A DNA stretch of 64,000 nt. Source: an uncultured Prevotellaceae bacterium (GTDB taxonomy: Bacteria > Bacteroidota > Bacteroidia > Bacteroidales > Muribaculaceae). The notes below the pieces were generated by a model. That model did not search any database and had not been told where the DNA came from. It saw only the letters and a list, made by a program, of their open reading frames with translations. The stretch covers positions 124,001 to 188,000 of the forward strand of contig ONOU01000003.1 in assembly GCA_900319525.1 (NCBI GenBank), written 5' to 3'. Of the stretch, positions 1 through 8,454 are shown piece by piece. Each line of letters begins with the position of its first letter. The first letter of the stretch is position 1. The position numbers and the translations under genes were made by a program.

Positions 1-260
1 ACACACCTGGTGATGTGCTGGTCATGGGAGACCTGAATGACACGCCTGGCTCATTTGCCTATCGCATCGTGAGCGGTGACGACATGAGGGACGCATGGGC
101 CGAGACGGGTTCGGGTCCGGCTTACACGTTTAATGCCAACCACTTGTATGTGAAAATTGACCATATCCTGTATCGCGGTAACCTCAAGCCGTTGTGGTGC
201 CGTTGTGAGAAGGCTGGCGAGAGTGACCATTATCCGCTGGTTGCCTTGTTTGAACGGTAA
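1..260 (+). CDS. Endonuclease/exonuclease/phosphatase family protein, C-terminal part
   Basis: The 5' end lies outside the window; about 86 codons remain. The fragment carries two family hallmarks: GDLNDTPGS (the metal/phosphate-binding GDFN-type motif) and a terminal SDHYPLVA (the catalytic Asp-His pair near the C-terminus). Both are typical of the DNase I-like/EEP fold that hydrolyses phosphodiesters or phosphomonoesters with Mg2+. The frame is open from the first bases, so no start can be assigned. Substrate and cell location cannot be told from this part; many Bacteroidales paralogues are exported. A lipoprotein gene on the same strand starts about 60 bp downstream and may be co-transcribed. 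Confidence 0.85.
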   Translation, partial: TPGDVLVMGDLNDTPGSFAYRIVSGDDMRDAWAETGSGPAYTFNANHLYVKIDHILYRGNLKPLWCRCEKAGESDHYPLVALFER

Positions 261-320
261 TGGATACACTAAATGCTTCTATTTCCCGTTCTATACAATA
301 TAACTCTTGAGAGAACAAAA

Positions 321-1754
321 ATGAAGAATACAAAGAGATACCTGTTGTGGATCATCGTCGCTGGCTGTGTCGCGCTGATGCTCAACTCGTGCATAGAGGA
401 CGGTTTCACGACCTCATCAAGTGATGTGCTCGCGTTCAACAAGGACACGGTCGCCTTTGACACTGTCATCACGATGCAGGGGACGACCACCAAGCAGATG
501 GTGGTCTATAACCGCAGCAAGAAACAGATCAACATATCGTCCATCAAGGTGGCCGGACTGGCTACCAAGGGGCATTTCCACCTCAATGTGGATGGTGTGC
601 GCGGTGATGAGTTCCAGAATGTGGAAATCCGCGGCAATGATTCCATCTTTATCTTTATCGAGGCAAAGCTTGATGAGATGGAGAAAGACGAGCCCACACT
701 GCTTGAGGATCGACTTGAGTTTGTGACCAACGGGGTGAGCCAGAGCGTCTTGCTCACGGCTTGGGGCCAGGACGTCGTGAGGATGAGGGGGGATACCATC
801 TCCCGCAGCATGCATTTCACGGCCGACAAGCCCTACCTGATCTATGACACGGTGTTTGTCAAGGACAGGGCCACAATCACCCTGGATGCCGGTGCCACCT
901 TGCTCTTCCACGACAAAGCCGCATTACGGTGTGCTGGACGCATGGTTGCCAACGGAACGGCCGAAGCCCCAGTCACCCTGCGGGGCGACCGTCTGGACCA
1001 TGTGGTGGGCACCACAAGTTTTGACGTTATGTCCGGTCAATGGGGCGGTGTGATTTTCACTCCTCCAACGATGGGTAATGTGCTCAATCACGTGATTATG
1101 AAGGGCAGCTCCATCGGCATGCATTGTAGCGCGGGAGGTGACACGACCCATTGCGCGCTCAAGCTCGTCAACTGCGTCTTGACCAATTCGGCTTCTACTT
1201 GCCTGGCTACTGCTGCCTGCTACGTTCAGCTCATAGGAACCGAGATCAGTGATGCGGCCGAGGAGGTCGCCTATTTTGCCGGCGGCAAGATCTCGGCGTC
1301 GCAGTGCACCTTTGCCAACTACTACCTGTTTAAGGTGCCGTCGTTGCCCATCGTCAACATCTTTGATGTGGAGTTCAGCAATGGAACCATCGGTAAAATC
1401 AAGGCCGACTTCAACAACTGCATCATTTATGGCCTCTCGTCAGAGATTAACGAGGGCACACTCGACGACTTTAACGTCTATCTGCGTTACTGCTTGCTTA
1501 AGAGTGCCGGCACCAACGATGCGCACTTCATCAACTGCATCTGGGAGGCCGACCCCTGTTTCCTCACTGTGCGTGACGACCATTTCTTTGACTACCGCCT
1601 GGGTAACGAGAGTGATGCTATCGGCAAGGGAAATCTGGACCTTTGCCCTGCCGAGGCCCGTTATGACCGCTACGGCAACGACAGGCTTGTTAGCGGTGCC
1701 ATTGATTTGGGCGCCTATGTCTGGGTCAACATCCCAGAGGAAGATGGCAATTAA
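321..1754 (+). CDS. Lipoprotein with right-handed beta-helix-like region
   Basis: A 477-residue exported lipoprotein. The ATG at 321 is preferred to an in-frame upstream ATG at 273 because it starts directly with a lipoprotein signal (MKNTKRYLLWIIVAG, lipobox LNSC). After the Cys comes an Ig-like segment of about 120 residues, then roughly 300 residues of short Val/Ile/Asn/Cys-rich strands of the kind that form parallel beta-helices. In Bacteroidales such proteins are often called right-handed beta-helix or polysaccharide-lyase-like. No catalytic residues of a known lyase could be picked out, so activity is open. A GH10-like lipoprotein gene follows after 21 bp, suggesting one transcript and a shared role at the cell surface. 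Confidence 0.75.
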   Translation: MKNTKRYLLWIIVAGCVALMLNSCIEDGFTTSSSDVLAFNKDTVAFDTVITMQGTTTKQMVVYNRSKKQINISSIKVAGLATKGHFHLNVDGVRGDEFQNVEIRGNDSIFIFIEAKLDEMEKDEPTLLEDRLEFVTNGVSQSVLLTAWGQDVVRMRGDTISRSMHFTADKPYLIYDTVFVKDRATITLDAGATLLFHDKAALRCAGRMVANGTAEAPVTLRGDRLDHVVGTTSFDVMSGQWGGVIFTPPTMGNVLNHVIMKGSSIGMHCSAGGDTTHCALKLVNCVLTNSASTCLATAACYVQLIGTEISDAAEEVAYFAGGKISASQCTFANYYLFKVPSLPIVNIFDVEFSNGTIGKIKADFNNCIIYGLSSEINEGTLDDFNVYLRYCLLKSAGTNDAHFINCIWEADPCFLTVRDDHFFDYRLGNESDAIGKGNLDLCPAEARYDRYGNDRLVSGAIDLGAYVWVNIPEEDGN

Positions 1755-1775
1755 CCAGAATTCATCTGTAAAGAT

Positions 1776-3293
1776 ATGAAACGATTATTGATCATGTCAA
1801 TGCTCGTTATGGCATTGACTGCTTGCATGAGTGCTGCGTCCGGCGGTGGTGAGTATTCCCAACTGCCCAAGCATGAGTTCCGTGGCGCTTGGATGCACAT
1901 CATCGGTCAGGGGCAGTATGCCAAGATGAACCCCGACCAGATGCGCGAGTACCTTATCGGCCAACTTGACCTGCTGCAACGTGCCAATTGCAATGCTGTC
2001 ATCTGGCAGATCCGTCCGCAAGCCGATGCGGCTTATCCCAGCGACCTGGAGCCCTGGTCACGATGGCTGACCGGTGAACCGGGCAAGGCTCCTGTTCCAT
2101 CATGGGATCCCCTGCAGTTCATGATCGACCAGACTCACAAGCGCGGTATGGAACTGCATGCATGGATCAACCCCTATCGTGTGACCAGCAGCGAGGACGA
2201 TAAACCCGCACCCGGCCACATCTACTATGAGCATCCCGAGTGGTTCCTCAAGTATGCCGATGGCAAGTTGTACTTTGACCCGGGACTGCCCGAGTGCCGT
2301 GACTTTATCGACACCGTTGTCAGGGACATTCTTGTGAGATATGACATCGACGCCCTGCACATGGACGACTATTTCTATCCTTATCCTGTTACAGGCGTGG
2401 ATTTCCCTGACTCAACATCTTATAATATGTATGGCCTGGGATGGGACAGGAACGACTGGCGCCGCCACAACGTGGACCTGCTCATCGAGCAGTTGCACAA
2501 TACCATTCAGGAAGTGAAGCCCTGGGTGCGCTTTGGCATCAGCCCATTTGGCATCTGGCGCAACAAGTCCAGTGATCCTGACGGTAGCGAGACTAATGGC
2601 CTGCAATGCTATGACGCACTCTATGCCGATTGTCCCAAGTGGACTGCCGAGGGGTGGGTTGATTACATGGTGCCCCAACTCTATTGGGAACTGGAACACA
2701 AGGCGGCAAGCGACCTGGTGCTCATGCACTGGTGGAACGATCATGCCAACGGCCGCCACATGTATTACGGTCAGGCTCTAAACAATGTGATGTCGCATCA
2801 GGACATTGCCGACGAGGGTGGCGACCCTTCCAATCCCACTCAGCTGGACCACAAGCTGCGCCTGCAGCGTGCGATGGAGCATGTGCATGGCGTGACGTGG
2901 TGGCCTGGCTACACGATTACCAGCAACTTCAAGGGTGCACTGGACTCGTTAGCCAGCAAGCAGACCTGCCGCCCGGCACTCATCCCTGCCTACACATGGC
3001 TGGATAGTGAAAAGCCCCATCGGGTCCATGACCTCAAGGTGAAGAAAGTGGCTGGCAAGAAATGCCTCGTGTGGCGTGCCCATGATACCGATGACTTGAT
3101 GCAGCAGGCCGTCCGGTATGTCGTTTACCGTTTTCCCAAGGGCAAAAAAGGCAGCCTGGACAATGCCGGCGCTATTCTTGCCATTACCGGTGAGACTTCC
3201 TTCGTCTTGCCCGATGGCGGCAATGGACAATGGCAATATGCCGTCACGGCTCTCGACCGGTGCTGGAACGAGAGTGACCCCGCCTGGCGATAA
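1776..3293 (+). CDS. Glycoside hydrolase family 10-like (GHL10, DUF187) lipoprotein
   Basis: A 505-residue lipoprotein (signal MKRLLIMSMLVMAL, lipobox LTAC). The mature part opens with EFRGAWMHIIG and continues with AVIWQIRPQADAAYPS, HAWINPYR, ALHMDDYFYP and GISPFGIWRN, the conserved blocks of the GHL10/DUF187 TIM-barrel family (B. subtilis YngK type). The last 80 or so residues look like a fibronectin-III-type domain. The family is predicted to cleave glycans, possibly peptidoglycan or capsule polymers, but few members have been characterised. It follows the beta-helix lipoprotein by 21 bp. A perfect 16-bp terminator stem lies just after the stop. Confidence 0.85.
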   Translation: MKRLLIMSMLVMALTACMSAASGGGEYSQLPKHEFRGAWMHIIGQGQYAKMNPDQMREYLIGQLDLLQRANCNAVIWQIRPQADAAYPSDLEPWSRWLTGEPGKAPVPSWDPLQFMIDQTHKRGMELHAWINPYRVTSSEDDKPAPGHIYYEHPEWFLKYADGKLYFDPGLPECRDFIDTVVRDILVRYDIDALHMDDYFYPYPVTGVDFPDSTSYNMYGLGWDRNDWRRHNVDLLIEQLHNTIQEVKPWVRFGISPFGIWRNKSSDPDGSETNGLQCYDALYADCPKWTAEGWVDYMVPQLYWELEHKAASDLVLMHWWNDHANGRHMYYGQALNNVMSHQDIADEGGDPSNPTQLDHKLRLQRAMEHVHGVTWWPGYTITSNFKGALDSLASKQTCRPALIPAYTWLDSEKPHRVHDLKVKKVAGKKCLVWRAHDTDDLMQQAVRYVVYRFPKGKKGSLDNAGAILAITGETSFVLPDGGNGQWQYAVTALDRCWNESDPAWR

Positions 3294-3323
3294 ACATTCG
3301 TCTCTCCCATACCTCTATCAAAG

Positions 3324-3362
3324 CAGCAACCGCCGCACTGTCAACGAGTGCGGCGGTTGCTG
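3324..3362 (+). terminator. Hairpin terminator after the GHL10 gene
   Basis: Perfect 16-bp inverted repeat (3324-3339 with 3347-3362, CAGCAACCGCCGCACT and its complement) with a 7-nt loop, 31 bp after the stop. There is no long T run on either side. It lies between two convergent genes and may serve both. Confidence 0.75.
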
Positions 3363-3393
3363 TATCTCAGCATCTCCGTTGGTCATGGGATGG

Positions 3394-3972
3394 CTAGAAC
3401 AATAGGGCAATATTCTCGGTAATCATCTTTACACTCATGGCTAATAGGATGATACCAAAGAACTTACGGGAGAAGAAGATGCCGCCCTCACCCAGCAATC
3501 GCTGAATCTTGTCGGTGCTCTTGATGACAAAATAGACCCATAGCATGTTGATGGCCAATCCGATGAAAATGTTGATGTCATCATACATCGCCTTGAGCGA
3601 GATGAGTGTTGTCAGTACGCCTGCTCCAGCGATCAAGGGGAAAACGAGCGGTACCATTGTGGCCCCCTTGCTGGGCGTGTCGTTCTTGAAAATCTCCACG
3701 TCCAGGATCATCTCCAGCGCCATGAGGAACATCAGCAGGCCGCCAGCGGTGGCAAACGAGTTGATGTTGCAGTTAAAGATGTTTAATATCCAGTAACCGC
3801 CATAGTAGAATCCTACCATCAACAGGGTGGAGTAGATTGTCGCTCTGGTGGCGTCAACGTTACGGCCTTTTTCCCGCAACTGCAGGATAATGGGTATCGA
3901 ACCCACGATGTCGATGATACTGAGTAGCACGAGCGTGGCGCTCAGGATCTGTGTGAAATTGATTTTGCCCAT
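3394..3972 (-). CDS. marC: MarC family integral membrane protein
   Basis: A 192-residue protein with about six hydrophobic segments. The N-terminal LLSIIDIVGSIPIIL and the central VPLVFPLIAGAGVLTT match the MarC/UPF0056 family, whose members normally have about 200 residues and six membrane spans. The name comes from the E. coli mar locus, but MarC proteins are not proven to confer drug resistance and the transported substrate is unknown. The gene is monocistronic by layout: it is convergent with the GHL10 gene, and its own promoter (minus-strand TACCTTTG) is about 45 bp upstream of the start. Confidence 0.85.
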   Translation of the reverse strand: MGKINFTQILSATLVLLSIIDIVGSIPIILQLREKGRNVDATRATIYSTLLMVGFYYGGYWILNIFNCNINSFATAGGLLMFLMALEMILDVEIFKNDTPSKGATMVPLVFPLIAGAGVLTTLISLKAMYDDINIFIGLAINMLWVYFVIKSTDKIQRLLGEGGIFFSRKFFGIILLAMSVKMITENIALLF

Positions 3973-4017
3973 AATTGTTGTGTATTGTTGAGTGTGGACT
4001 CAAGTCATTTGTCGTTG

Positions 4018-4047
4018 CAAAGGTAGTGCTTTTTATCTATCATGCAA
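4018..4047 (-). promoter_or_regulatory. Bacteroides-type promoter of marC
   Basis: On the minus strand: TTG (complement of 4045-4047), 19-bp spacer, TACCTTTG (complement of 4018-4025), fitting TTG-N19/20-TAnnTTTG. The predicted start gives a leader of about 40 nt. Confidence 0.6.
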
Positions 4048-4060
4048 CCCCCTCACGGCA

Positions 4061-6121
4061 CTATTTAACCTCGGGAATGCAGTAGGCTCCCTGACTTCCA
4101 AGCTGATGAACGGCAATGGATAGGGAGTCGCTCTCGTGCAAGAGTTGGCCGATGTCGTCCTTGTACATGGATCCTGAGATGATGATCCGCTTAAAGCGGT
4201 AAAGTTCCTGTAGCCGTGAGATGCTGCCATGAAAGCGCTTGGTCACGATAACGGCATCCAGATCAAGAGGCGAACTGGCGGTCATGCTTTTCCACTTGCC
4301 GCTGCCCACGGCCACGAGGCGTTGCCCCATCACAAGAGCAAGTGGGGGCTTGAATAGCGTGTTGCCATTGGGGCGCACGACAGTGTCTCCAGTGATGAAC
4401 CGTAGCGTGCCGATACCGTGGCGGGCGAGAAATCCCGCATGAAAACGCGCAAAAGCGGCCGAGTCGGGCTCCTCGTCATCAGGTGTCCACACGTGGGCCA
4501 TACCCTGGTTGTAATACACGATAGGTGTGGATGTGTAGGAGTTAAACATGACAAGACCCTCACTTGGCGTGTGCGTGTCGATCCACAGCGAGTGACCGAG
4601 CATCAGCGCCAGGACACAGCCGGCTGCCAGCAGGTAACGGTAGTTGCGGTGGCCAATCCATAGAATAACAAGTGTCAACAGCACGAAATAAGCCACCACG
4701 CCAGTTGCACTGACATACACTCCGCCCAGATGCGATGCGGGCCACGCGGCAACCGTGCTGGTTGTCCAGTGAATGTAACAGTAAATCGTGTCCAGTAGCC
4801 AGTCCAGTGCGCTCCATTGCATGGTGGCTGCTGTGACAAGAAGAAACAGCGCTCCAAGCACCATGAAGAGGGGCAATACGGGCAGCACAAGCAGGTTGGT
4901 GATCACGGCCGTCAGCGATATCGTGTGGAAGTAGTGGGCTGTCAAGGCTACTGTGGCGAGCATGGCCACAATGGATGTCATGATGGTCAACGTCAAGCGG
5001 TTGACCCAGCGGTAGCGGCTCTCAAGCCATGCTGGAATCCGGGCAAACAGCAGCACCGCACACACGGTGACAAAACTCAGCTGGAAGCCGACGCTATACA
5101 GAGACGAGGGAGAGAATACCAGGATTATCAGGGCTGCCATGGCGAGCGCATTGAGTGAGACTGAGCGGCGTGAAAAAATGAGTGAGGCAAACACAAAGCC
5201 AATCATCACGGTAGAACGCACCACACTGGGCGATAATCCCGTGAACACGGCAAACGTGATGATGGCGGCTAGTGTGATGCCAAGCCGTACCCGCTTGAGT
5301 CGCAGGTAATCCAGCGGAAAGAGCAACAGCCAGATAATCAGTGAGATAAAACCGACATGGAGCCCGCTTAACGCAAGCACGTGAGCCACACCGGCAGCCG
5401 AGAATTCTTGTCGTGTCGCTTTGTCAATCAGGTGGCTGTTGCCCAGTAGCAGGGCCACGACAAAACGCTGGGCGCCTGGTGACAATTGTGAGTCAAAGAC
5501 AAGTTGTTGCAGGTGTCGCCTGTAGTTGGCAAGGCGGCTCATCAGCGTGAGTGAGTGCCCGTTTTTCTTCAGCTGGCCAGCAGGCAAGTGCTGCTGGTAC
5601 CGGACTCCCTGATTGTGGAGCAGGTATCGGGCGTAGTCCATCTCGTCAGGGTTGCCCATCGTGCCTACCTCGTCGAGTGCTGCTGGCCAGGTGATGATGT
5701 CACCAGCACGCATGGTGTAGTCGCAGCCTCGGGTCGAGACCAGCACATGGCAGGGTGGCACATCGTCATCAAGAATATCCACACTCAGGCGCATCGAGAA
5801 ATCGGTGTATTCCACTCCAGTGATGCGGCCGGTGAGGTTCCTGCCGGTGAGTTGGCTCTCGTTCAGGTGGGGCGGACAATGAACGACAGCTGCCAGCCAT
5901 CCCAGTGCCATTGCGGCCATCGCTAGTGGCAGGATGTAGAAAGCGCGCCACCGTAGCCGCCCTTGAGGTGTGCGGGACTTCACCTGCAGCCACAGGTAGA
6001 AAGCTATTGCGGCGATGATGATGGCAAGTGGCGCCCACCAGCAGTGCCACCAGCCATGAACGAGGATGCCCACGGCCAGAGGGACAACTATGCGTAAGAC
6101 AGGGATTTTGCTCAGCTCCAT
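4061..6121 (-). CDS. comEC: ComEC/Rec2 family DNA-uptake channel protein
   Basis: A 686-residue polytopic membrane protein. It has an N-terminal DUF4131-like region (two membrane segments and an OB-like part) followed by the Competence domain with the landmark HVLALSGLHVGF near residue 250 and about eight further membrane segments. ComEC forms the inner-membrane channel that takes up single-stranded DNA in natural transformation. The final part, about 170 residues, corresponds to the metallo-beta-lactamase-like domain of classical ComEC, but no HxHxDH metal motif is present; at the likely position it reads VIVTKRFHGS. The start lies 7 bp after the aroE stop, so the two are probably co-transcribed. 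Confidence 0.85.
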   Translation of the reverse strand: MELSKIPVLRIVVPLAVGILVHGWWHCWWAPLAIIIAAIAFYLWLQVKSRTPQGRLRWRAFYILPLAMAAMALGWLAAVVHCPPHLNESQLTGRNLTGRITGVEYTDFSMRLSVDILDDDVPPCHVLVSTRGCDYTMRAGDIITWPAALDEVGTMGNPDEMDYARYLLHNQGVRYQQHLPAGQLKKNGHSLTLMSRLANYRRHLQQLVFDSQLSPGAQRFVVALLLGNSHLIDKATRQEFSAAGVAHVLALSGLHVGFISLIIWLLLFPLDYLRLKRVRLGITLAAIITFAVFTGLSPSVVRSTVMIGFVFASLIFSRRSVSLNALAMAALIILVFSPSSLYSVGFQLSFVTVCAVLLFARIPAWLESRYRWVNRLTLTIMTSIVAMLATVALTAHYFHTISLTAVITNLLVLPVLPLFMVLGALFLLVTAATMQWSALDWLLDTIYCYIHWTTSTVAAWPASHLGGVYVSATGVVAYFVLLTLVILWIGHRNYRYLLAAGCVLALMLGHSLWIDTHTPSEGLVMFNSYTSTPIVYYNQGMAHVWTPDDEEPDSAAFARFHAGFLARHGIGTLRFITGDTVVRPNGNTLFKPPLALVMGQRLVAVGSGKWKSMTASSPLDLDAVIVTKRFHGSISRLQELYRFKRIIISGSMYKDDIGQLLHESDSLSIAVHQLGSQGAYCIPEVK

Positions 6122-6128
6122 CTATAAC

Positions 6129-6899
6129 CTATAGATTCCATATCTCGTAGGAGTCAAACGCTTGCAGGAGAAGCATCTCGATGCCGTTCTTGGTTTGAGC
6201 GCCATATCGGGCCGCGTTCTTCATGAACAGCGTTTCCTCGGGATTATAGATTAGGTCATAGCACAGGTGATCCTTGGTCAGGAAGCGGTAAGGAAAATCG
6301 GGGCACTGGTCATCGTCGGGATATTTGCCCAGGGGGGTGGCATTGATGACAATCAGGTGTTGTGCAACCATGGCACGAGTGATCTCTTCATAGATGAGGG
6401 TGTGTTCCGACTTGCGGCGCGAAACCAGCTGAACCTCAATGCCGTTGCGCTGCAGGGCGGCAGTCACGGCTTTGGCGGCGCCGCCGGTGCCCAGCACCAT
6501 TGCGCTCGTGCGCTGCGGTGTCAAGATGCCCGGTAAGGTCTTTTCAAAACCTACCACATCGCTGTTGTAACCGCGCAGCTCGACGAAGTCTCCGCTCTTG
6601 TGGTCACGGATGAAACGTATCACATTGACCGCACCGATTTGCCGTGCGTCATCGTCGAGAGAATCCAGTAGGGGAATGACGGCTTCCTTGTAAGGGGCCG
6701 TCACGTTGAGGCCATTCAGGTTGGGGTACTCGGCGATGACCTCCATGAGCTGGCTGATGTCCTCAATCTCGAAGTTGATGTACTGGGCATCAATGTCCTC
6801 GGCCATGAACTTCTGGTTGAAGTAATCACGGGAGAACGAGTGAACCAGCGGATAGCCAATCAGGCCATAGATATGCTTGCAGTCATGTGGAGATTTCAT
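6129..6899 (-). CDS. aroE: Shikimate dehydrogenase
   Basis: A 256-residue enzyme that reduces 3-dehydroshikimate to shikimate with NADPH (chorismate pathway, cytosol). Visible motifs: the shikimate-binding serines at 21-23 (HSFSRDYF), NVTAPYK with the catalytic Lys71, GYNSDVVGF with Asp114 (GxNTDxxG type), and the nucleotide loop LGTGGAAKA near 136-144. The ATG at 6899 is chosen because homologues begin just before YGLIGYPLVHSFS; an open frame continues 36 codons upstream, but that part is Lys/Thr-rich and contains the likely promoter (minus-strand TACTTTTG at 6930-6923). comEC follows after 7 bp. Confidence 0.92.
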   Translation of the reverse strand: MKSPHDCKHIYGLIGYPLVHSFSRDYFNQKFMAEDIDAQYINFEIEDISQLMEVIAEYPNLNGLNVTAPYKEAVIPLLDSLDDDARQIGAVNVIRFIRDHKSGDFVELRGYNSDVVGFEKTLPGILTPQRTSAMVLGTGGAAKAVTAALQRNGIEVQLVSRRKSEHTLIYEEITRAMVAQHLIVINATPLGKYPDDDQCPDFPYRFLTKDHLCYDLIYNPEETLFMKNAARYGAQTKNGIEMLLLQAFDSYEIWNL

Positions 6900-7080
6900 A
6901 ACTCTATTCTTTTTGGTTATTGCAAAAGTAGTCACAATTCTTGTAATCCTTACCGCTAATGGTGTTTTTTTTGTTCTATAAGGCGTTTTTTTTAGGCTAT
7001 AACCCACATCTTGACCGCGTGAGCGGGCTTAAAATTATGTAAAAACGTCAAAAATACCCTCTCAATAGAGAACAAATTTG

Positions 7081-7088
7081 TAATTTTG
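7081..7088 (+). promoter_or_regulatory. -7 box of the MCE gene
   Basis: TAATTTTG fits the TAnnTTTG -7 element; I see no clear TTG at the usual -33 distance. It lies 39 bp before the ATG of the MlaD-like gene and within the divergent aroE/MCE intergenic region. Confidence 0.45.
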
Positions 7089-7127
7089 CCGTTTGAAAAG
7101 AAAATAATCAATCATTAACTATATAAT

Positions 7128-8030
7128 ATGAAGTTATTGAATAAGAACGTCAAGATAGCGCTTACTGTCATTACGGGACTGGTATTGCTCTACTGGGGTA
7201 TCAATTACTTGAAGGGAGTGAATCTGTTGACACCTGCCAACCGCTACTTTACCGAGGTCCAGAGCACAGATGGATTGCTTGTGGCCGCTCCCATCACTGT
7301 CAACGGCTTCCAGGTGGGGCAGGTGAGGGAAATCTCCTATGACTACGACAAGAACAAGATCACTGTCATGCTATCGATGGACAAGCAGATGAAAGTGCCA
7401 GAGGGCAGTACCATTAATATGGTGACTGGACTCATGGGAGGGGCTTCTCTCGTGCTCAACCTGGGAGACGGGCCCGCCTTGCCCACCGGCAGTTACATAC
7501 CCACCACCGATATCCCTGGCCTGATGGATCATGTGACCGAGAATGTGATGCCCATGGTCACGGGGATGCTCCCCAAAGTGGACTCTATCGTGACCAACAT
7601 CAATGGCTTGACCGGTGATCCCGCCTTGCTGGCTGCGATCAACAGGCTTGATGCGATCACTCGCCAGCTGCAGGCCAGCGCCCAGCAGTTAACGGTGCTC
7701 ATGAACGGCTTGAACCACAGCGTTCCCGGCGTGATGAGCAATGTCAATGGCATTACAGGTAACCTCTCGGGCGCATCCAGCAATCTGACTGAACTCACCG
7801 AGTCCCTCAAGCAGATGCCCCTTGACGAGACCATGAATAAGCTCAATACCACCCTCACCAATCTGCAAACCCTCAGTGAGCAGCTCAATGACAAGAACTC
7901 GTCTCTGGGCAAGATTATGAATGATCGGGAACTCTATGATAACGCTAATCATGCCATCGCCAGCCTCGACTCGTTGCTGACTGATATCAAGGCTCATCCC
8001 AAGCGTTATATCAACGTCAAAGTGTTCTGA
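7128..8030 (+). CDS. MlaD/MCE family lipid-transport protein
   Basis: A 300-residue protein with one N-terminal membrane anchor (about residues 9-27) followed by a single MCE domain (about 38-115; VNGFQVGQVREI and the downstream VPEGSTINM... beta-barrel core). The rest is a helical, Asn/Leu-rich region with repeated SNLTEL / LNTTLTNLQTL heptad patterns, likely a coiled-coil tube. MCE proteins of this type bridge the periplasm and move phospholipids between membranes with an MlaE/MlaF ABC transporter. No such transporter genes lie beside it here; its neighbours are aroE (divergent) and dnaA. A strong terminator follows the stop. Confidence 0.88.
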   Translation: MKLLNKNVKIALTVITGLVLLYWGINYLKGVNLLTPANRYFTEVQSTDGLLVAAPITVNGFQVGQVREISYDYDKNKITVMLSMDKQMKVPEGSTINMVTGLMGGASLVLNLGDGPALPTGSYIPTTDIPGLMDHVTENVMPMVTGMLPKVDSIVTNINGLTGDPALLAAINRLDAITRQLQASAQQLTVLMNGLNHSVPGVMSNVNGITGNLSGASSNLTELTESLKQMPLDETMNKLNTTLTNLQTLSEQLNDKNSSLGKIMNDRELYDNANHAIASLDSLLTDIKAHPKRYINVKVF

Positions 8031-8103
8031 TGGGCGGTAACAAATTCACATACAGGGTTGATTGCCTAGAGATGGCAAAAAACTGAGATGAATCGACAGC
8101 AAA

Positions 8104-8142
8104 AAATCCCTATTTGGACTAAATCTAAATAGGGATTTTTTT
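8104..8142 (+). terminator. Intrinsic terminator downstream of the MCE gene
   Basis: Perfect 12-bp stem AAATCCCTATTT (8104-8115) / AAATAGGGATTT (8127-8138), 11-nt loop, followed by a T run. The flanking A and T tracts would make it work in both directions. Confidence 0.85.
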
Positions 8143-8454
8143 AAAAATTACCGATTTCGGGATTTACAAATTCAAACCCTTGAAATAACAGCCATTTGCG
8201 TGCGTACCAAAATTGATAGGAAAAATCAAGAAAAATGTTAACTGGTTGACAAACAGTTGGTTTGAGATATCAAAATGACACCAAAAGACATATTTTTGTA
8301 ACAAGGTTGTAAACCTTTGTTTTTCAATATCGTTATAATCAATTTGAAATATCCAAATTTTTCCCCCACTTTTTTAAAAGAAATTATTAACCGAATTTTG
8401 TACTGCTAAAAAGCACAGAACAAACCAACCAACTAAGCATAAATATTAGAGTAA
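8143..8454 (+). other. AT-rich region upstream of dnaA (leader, possible origin)
   Basis: No gene seen in these 312 bases. Content: a candidate -7 box TATTTTTG at 8291-8298 that could start a dnaA leader of about 150 nt, a small dyad AACTG...CAGTT (8240-8258), and the perfect hairpin AAGGTT-GTA-AACCTT near 8303-8317. The stretch is clearly richer in A+T than its surroundings. I found no TTATCCACA-type DnaA box on either strand, so an origin here is only a positional guess. Confidence 0.4.

Noticed and set aside
8143-8454. Chromosomal origin next to dnaA
   Set aside because: Position and A+T content would suit, but I found no cluster of TTATCCACA-like boxes. Kept only as an unproven note in the region entry.
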